Shown piece by piece: positions 60,033 to 64,000 of a DNA stretch of 64,000 bases. This stretch comes from Xanthobacter autotrophicus Py2 (lineage in GTDB: Bacteria; Pseudomonadota; Alphaproteobacteria; Rhizobiales; Xanthobacteraceae): NCBI GenBank assembly GCA_000017645.1, contig CP000781.1:4823501-4887500 (forward strand), written 5' to 3'. The number at the start of each line of letters is the position of its first letter. Position 1 is the first letter of the stretch. Both the position numbers and the translations under genes were made by a program. Below the pieces are notes generated by a model that saw nothing but the letters and a program-made list of their open reading frames with translations, had not been told where the DNA came from and did no database searches.

Positions 60033-60800
60033 CTACTTCGCGTCGAACAGCAGGGCGAGCCGCGTCATCTGCGGCTCGTCGGTCATGTCAAGGCGCAGGG
60101 GGGTGACCGAGATGCGGCCCTCGTCCAGCGCCCGCAGGTCCGAGCCGGGGGAGGTCTCGAAGATACGGCGCTCGAAGGCGATCCAGTAATAGGGATTGCC
60201 CCGCCCGTCGCGGCGCTCGTCGATGCGCATGAGGCGCTGGTCGCGCTTGCCCTGGAAGGTGGCGGCGATGCCGGTGATCTCGTCCGGCGCGCGATCCGGG
60301 AAGTTCACATTCATCACGATGCCGGGGGGAATGCCCTCGCCCAGCAGGGTACGGATGATCTTGGGCGCATGGGTCTCGGCAGTGATGTAGTTGGGATTCT
60401 CGCGGGTCTTGATGCCGAAGGCCTGCGACAAGGCGATGGAGGGAATGCCCAGGATGGTGCCCTCGATGGCCCCCGCCACGGTGCCCGAATAGCTCACGTC
60501 CTCGGCGATGTTCTGGCCCCGGTTGACGCCGGAGAGCACGAGGTCCGGCGGGTTGTCGGCCAGGATGTGCCGCACCGCCATGATCACGCAGTCCGTGGGC
60601 GTGCCCTTCACCGCATAGCGGCGCTCCTCCACCTGCCGCAGGCGCAGGGGATCGCTGAGCGACAGGGAGTGGGCGACGCCGGACTGGTCGAACTCGGGCG
60701 CCACCACCCACACGTCGTCGGTGAAGCTCTGGGCGATGCGGACGCAGGCCTCGAGGCCCGCCGCGTGGATGCCGTCGTCATTGGTGACCAGGATGCGCAT
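60033..60800 (-). CDS. surE: 5'/3'-nucleotidase SurE
   Basis: A metal-dependent nucleotidase of 255 residues. Metal ligands are in MRILVTNDDGIHAAGL, and VVAPEFDQSGVAHSLSL and LVLSGVNRGQNIAEDVSYSGTVAGA complete the active site. It is downstream of serS with tatCB beyond, the common alphaproteobacterial order tatABC-serS-surE. The pcm gene that usually follows is absent; ispDF is convergent 12 nt away. Confidence 0.96.
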   Translation of the reverse strand: MRILVTNDDGIHAAGLEACVRIAQSFTDDVWVVAPEFDQSGVAHSLSLSDPLRLRQVEERRYAVKGTPTDCVIMAVRHILADNPPDLVLSGVNRGQNIAEDVSYSGTVAGAIEGTILGIPSIALSQAFGIKTRENPNYITAETHAPKIIRTLLGEGIPPGIVMNVNFPDRAPDEITGIAATFQGKRDQRLMRIDERRDGRGNPYYWIAFERRIFETSPGSDLRALDEGRISVTPLRLDMTDEPQMTRLALLFDAK

Positions 60801-60867
60801 GGGACCTTTTCCGTAGCTTGATGTCGCAGCCACCGAACTTCCGTGACCGGCGCCCTTGCCCCGAACC

Positions 60868-60979
60868 GTCGTCATCCCCCGGCTTGACCGGGTGATCCGT
60901 GGGGCTGGCGCGCCGGCTCTTCGGCGTCTGTCACTTGTGTCGCGGAGGGGTTAGCCCCCCGGTCGAGCCGGGGGACGAC
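60868..60979. repeat. Dispersed palindromic intergenic element
   Basis: Arms beginning GTCGTCATCCCCCGGCTTGA (60868) and ending GAGCCGGGGGACGAC (60979) are near-complementary around about 65 nt. It resembles the GTCAT-CCCGG-CTTG family common in Rhizobiales intergenic DNA. Lies between surE and serS. Confidence 0.65.
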
Positions 60980-61015
60980 TTTGGTGTCGCGGGCGTCCTC
61001 AAGCGAGGGCCGCCT

Positions 61016-62422
61016 CTACTTCAGCTTCTCGATGGTCTTCAGCCCGCCCATATAGGGCAGGAGTGCATCCGGCACTGTGACGGCACCGTTCTCCTGCTGG
61101 TAGGTTTCCAGCACCGCCACCAGCGCGCGGCCCACCGCCACGCCCGAGCCGTTCAGCGTATGGACGAAGCGCGGGCCTTTCCCCTCGGCGGGGCGGTAGC
61201 GGGCATTCATGCGCCGGGCCTGGAAATCGCCGCACACCGAGCAGGAGGAGATTTCGCGGAACGCCCCCTGCCCCGGCAGCCACACCTCGATGTCGTAGGT
61301 CTTCTGCGAGGCGAAGCCCATGTCACCAGTGCAGAGCGTGACCACGCGATAATGCAGGTCGAGCTTCTTCAGCACCGCTTCGGCGCAGGCGAGCATGCGC
61401 TCGTGCTCCTCGGCCGACTTCTCCGGCGTGGTGATGGAGACCAGTTCCACCTTGGTGAACTGGTGCTGGCGGATCATGCCCCGCGTATCGCGCCCCGCCG
61501 CACCCGCCTCGGCCCGGAAGCAGGGCGTGCAGGCGGTGAGGCGCAGGGGCAGTTCTTCCTCGGAGAGGATGGACTCGCGGACAAGGTTGGTGAGGGGGAC
61601 TTCGGCGGTGGGGATGAGCCAGCGCCCCTGATACGACATCGCCTCAGTCAATTTCGACTTGAACTCGTCTGAAAACGTCTCAAACCCTTTAGTCTCTGCC
61701 GATATAGCCTCAATCCCATCAACTGTATTTACAAAGAACTGATCCTCCCGGAACTTTGGCAGTTGCGCGGTCCCAAACATCGCATCATCCCGCACCAGCA
61801 ATGGCGGGTTCACTTCCATGTAGCCATGCTCGCCGGTGTGCACGTCCAAGAAGAACTGCCCCAACGCGCGCTCCAGCCGGGCCAGGGGCCCCTTGTTCAC
61901 CACGAAGCGGGCGCCGGAGAGCTTGGCGGCGGTCTCGAAATCCATCTGGCCGAGAGCTTCACCCACCTCGAAATGCTGCTTCGGGGTGAAGGCGTAGGAG
62001 CGCGCCACGCCGAAGCGGCTCTTCTCCACATTGTCGTGCTCGTCGGCGCCCGGCGGCACCTCGGCGAGCGGGGCGTTGGGGATGGCGGCGAGAGCGTTAT
62101 CGAGAGATTTTTCCCAGTCCTTCGCCAGCGCTTCAAGCGTTGGAATATCAGCCTTCAAATTCGCGACCTCAGCCATCAGGCGCGACGCCCGCTCCTCATC
62201 CTTCTGGGCTTTCGCCTGGCCAATCTCCTTCGAGGCCGCGTTACGACGGGCCAGCTTGCCTTCGAGGTCAGTCAGCGTCCTGCGCCGTTGTTCATCAAGG
62301 CCGATCAGATACGCGACCAGCTTTTCGGCCGCCGACTTCGCCTCATCGGACCCGCCGCCGCGCCGCACCAGCGCGGTGATGAGCCCTACCGGCTCGTCCC
62401 GGATCCATTTGATATCGTGCAT
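61016..62422 (-). CDS. serS: Seryl-tRNA synthetase with an internal insertion
   Basis: A class II synthetase of 468 residues, about 35-40 longer than usual. The N-terminal coiled-coil arm spans about 28-110. Class II motifs: [14 protein letters not shown] (motif 1 region), [20 protein letters not shown] (motif 2), and [16 protein letters not shown] (motif 3). Between [10 protein letters not shown] and RWLIPTAEV lies an extra segment (about 231-266) in AT-richer codons. It charges tRNA-Ser and possibly tRNA-Sec. ATG 62422 gives [11 protein letters not shown]. Confidence 0.95.
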   Translation of the reverse strand: MHDIKWIRDEPVGLITALVRRGGGSDEAKSAAEKLVAYLIGLDEQRRRTLTDLEGKLARRNAASKEIGQAKAQKDEERASRLMAEVANLKADIPTLEALAKDWEKSLDNALAAIPNAPLAEVPPGADEHDNVEKSRFGVARSYAFTPKQHFEVGEALGQMDFETAAKLSGARFVVNKGPLARLERALGQFFLDVHTGEHGYMEVNPPLLVRDDAMFGTAQLPKFREDQFFVNTVDGIEAISAETKGFETFSDEFKSKLTEAMSYQGRWLIPTAEVPLTNLVRESILSEEELPLRLTACTPCFRAEAGAAGRDTRGMIRQHQFTKVELVSITTPEKSAEEHERMLACAEAVLKKLDLHYRVVTLCTGDMGFASQKTYDIEVWLPGQGAFREISSCSVCGDFQARRMNARYRPAEGKGPRFVHTLNGSGVAVGRALVAVLETYQQENGAVTVPDALLPYMGGLKTIEKLK

Positions 62423-62465
62423 GGCAAGGCTCCGCATGGGGACAGCGCCGGCCCCCCGCACCACC

Positions 62466-62573
62466 GTCATGCCCGGCCTTGTGCCGGGCATCCACGTCCG
62501 GCCGATTGCACCAGATTGACAGTGCGCGTCCCGGCCCATCCACGTGGATGGCCGGGTCAAGCCCGGCCATGAC
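62466..62573. repeat. Dispersed palindromic intergenic element, second copy
   Basis: GTCATGCCCGGCCTTGTGCC starts at 62466, and GGGTCAAGCCCGGCCATGAC ends at 62573 in the opposite sense. Each arm also folds on itself. Same family as 60868-60979. Lies between serS and tatC. Confidence 0.7.
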
Positions 62574-62631
62574 GCATGGGGGGAGAACCACCGCGCGCCC
62601 AGAAAATTCCAACGATCCGGAAGCCCCGCCG

Positions 62632-63441
62632 TCAGTCGGCCGTCGCGGCGTCGGCCGCGTTGCGCGCCGCCTCTGCCACCAGCCGCCGCTTCTCGACGAT
62701 GCCCACCAGATAGACCGACACCTCGTAGAGAAGCAGCGTCGGCAGGGCAAGGGAGAGCTGGCTGATGACATCCGGCGGGGTGAGCACCGCCGCCGCGATG
62801 AACACGCCGACGATGGCGTAACGGCGCACCTTGCGCAGCATGTCCTGCGTCACCACCCCGATCTGCCCGAGCAGCGTCAGGATGACCGGAAGCTGGAAGC
62901 AGATGCCGAAGGCGAGGATGAGCGTGGTGATGAGGGAGAGATATTCCGACACCCGCGGCAGGAGCGAGATTTCCGCCTTCCCGTCGCCGCCGGTCTGCTG
63001 CATGGCAAGGAAGTATTTCATCGCCAGCGGCATGGCGACGAAATAGACGAACGCCGCGCCGATCAGGAAGCAGATGGGGGTCGCCACCAGATAGGGCCTG
63101 AAAGCGTTCTTCTCGTGCTTGTAGAGGCCCGGCGCCACGAACATGTAGACCTGCGTCGCCACCACCGGGAACGAGATGAAGGCCGCCCCGAACATGCCAA
63201 GCTTGATCTGGGTGAACAGGAATTCCTGCGGCGCCGTGTAGATGAGCTTGATGCCCGGCGCGAAACCGGATGCAAACTCATAGGGCCACAACAGAATATT
63301 GTAGATCTGCTTGGCGAACATGAAGCAGATGAAGAAGGCGATCAGGAACGCGATCAGCGACTTGATGAGCCGCGACCGCAGTTCGATGAGGTGCTCGATG
63401 AGCGGGGCCTTGGAGGCGTCGATATCGTCCTCGTCGCTCAT
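62632..63441 (-). CDS. tatC: Twin-arginine translocase subunit TatC
   Basis: The receptor core of the Tat exporter, 269 residues with six TM helices. Motifs: [20 protein letters not shown] at the N-terminus, FSTQ-equivalent [18 protein letters not shown], the [13 protein letters not shown] loop with the conserved Glu, and [19 protein letters not shown]. It overlaps tatB by 4 nt. It moves folded proteins with twin-Arg signals. Confidence 0.97.
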   Translation of the reverse strand: MSDEDDIDASKAPLIEHLIELRSRLIKSLIAFLIAFFICFMFAKQIYNILLWPYEFASGFAPGIKLIYTAPQEFLFTQIKLGMFGAAFISFPVVATQVYMFVAPGLYKHEKNAFRPYLVATPICFLIGAAFVYFVAMPLAMKYFLAMQQTGGDGKAEISLLPRVSEYLSLITTLILAFGICFQLPVILTLLGQIGVVTQDMLRKVRRYAIVGVFIAAAVLTPPDVISQLSLALPTLLLYEVSVYLVGIVEKRRLVAEAARNAADAATAD

Positions 63442-63947
63442 GACGCGCTCTTGGTCTCACCGGCGGCGGGGGCGGAAACGGGTGTGGTGGGAGAAGCGGC
63501 GGGCGACCCCGCCTCCACCATGCGGCGGATTTCATCGCGGATCGCGGCCATGGGGTCCGGAACCGCCTCGGGAGCCGCGGCAGGCAGCTCCAGCGGCGCC
63601 GAAGACGCCTCCACGGCCGGCGCCTCGGGCGCCTTGGGCGGCGGATTGCCGCCTTCCACCGTGGTGCGGATTTCCTCGCGGATGGAGCGCAGCGGGTCGA
63701 ACATCTCCGAGGTGGCCAGCGTGGAGCGGGCGCTTTCGGTGACGTCGGAGATTTCCTTGCGCATGTCCGCGAGGTCGGCCTCGCGCAGGGCCTCCTGGAA
63801 CTGGCCCTGGAACTCGCCGGCCATGCGCCGCACCTTGGTGACGGTGCGGCCGACGGTGCGCAGCACCGAAGGCAACTCTTTAGGGCCGATGACGATCAGC
63901 GCGACAATGCCGATCAGCATCAGTTCGGACCAGCCGATATCGAACAT
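63438..63947 (-). CDS. tatB: Twin-arginine translocase subunit TatB
   Basis: 169 residues. The N-terminal TM ([20 protein letters not shown]) carries the conserved Glu8 and is followed by the hinge GPKELP and an amphipathic helix (about 24-65). The C-terminal tail is Pro/Ala-rich and contains two copies of an 18-residue motif (84-101 [18 protein letters not shown]; 131-148 [18 protein letters not shown]). tatA is expected just beyond the window edge. Coupled to tatC by a 4-nt overlap. Confidence 0.96.
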   Translation of the reverse strand: MFDIGWSELMLIGIVALIVIGPKELPSVLRTVGRTVTKVRRMAGEFQGQFQEALREADLADMRKEISDVTESARSTLATSEMFDPLRSIREEIRTTVEGGNPPPKAPEAPAVEASSAPLELPAAAPEAVPDPMAAIRDEIRRMVEAGSPAASPTTPVSAPAAGETKSAS

Positions 63948-64000
63948 GAGCGCCTGAACCCGGCGGACCCGCCGCCGCCCTCCTCAAGGGTTAAGGGGAG

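Overview
The window is about 68% GC with dense coding. Its gene order is typical of Alphaproteobacteria, order Rhizobiales. The ntrBC-ntrYX-trk-dat-hfq-hflX run, the ppiD-trpEGDC-moaC-moeA-lexA run, the ispDF fusion, a GTTC-N7-GTTC SOS box and EcfG-type promoters all fit. The overall look is closest to Xanthobacteraceae (Xanthobacter, Azorhizobium or Ancylobacter); that family call is inference, since no search was run.

Layout: 1-3.6 kb holds the end of an RND efflux adaptor gene and its inner-membrane pump. 3.7-10.1 kb holds an RpiR-type regulator and a catechol branch read leftward (catB, catA, an aromatic-acid MFS importer and a BenD-like dehydrogenase), with a divergent LysR regulator. 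10.2-18.2 kb is a DNA end-joining island: a small membrane protein behind a FixK/FNR-like box, two Ku genes, two small disordered proteins, LigD, and a BacA-like ABC transporter upstream of ligD. EcfG general-stress promoters precede ku1 and the ABC gene. 18.3-34.3 kb holds tRNA-Lys, an M20 amidohydrolase, a TusA-like gene overlapping gltX, comEC, SOS-controlled lexA, moeA, moaC, a DUF2147 gene, trpCDGE, ppiD and tpiA.

34.4-45.2 kb holds bamE, a cytochrome bc1 chaperone gene, the YceD (DUF177) gene, plsX, fabH, ihfA, a very long MerR protein, rlpA, tRNA-Pro, a PhnP-like hydrolase, trmO and mazG. 45.3-58.6 kb is the nitrogen-regulation and RNA-chaperone supercluster read leftward: dusB-ntrB-ntrC, ntrY-ntrX, trkA, trkH, dat, hfq, hflX. 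58.8-64 kb holds ispDF, surE, serS, tatC and tatB.

The most notable part is the end-joining island. Two Ku paralogs, LigD, a peptide-type transporter and two unexplained disordered proteins appear to share general-stress control. Secondary points are a low-GC insertion inside serS, a roughly 660-residue disordered tail on the MerR protein, a catechol operon that carries a benD-like gene but no benABC, and a possible decayed mobile-element remnant beside tRNA-Pro.
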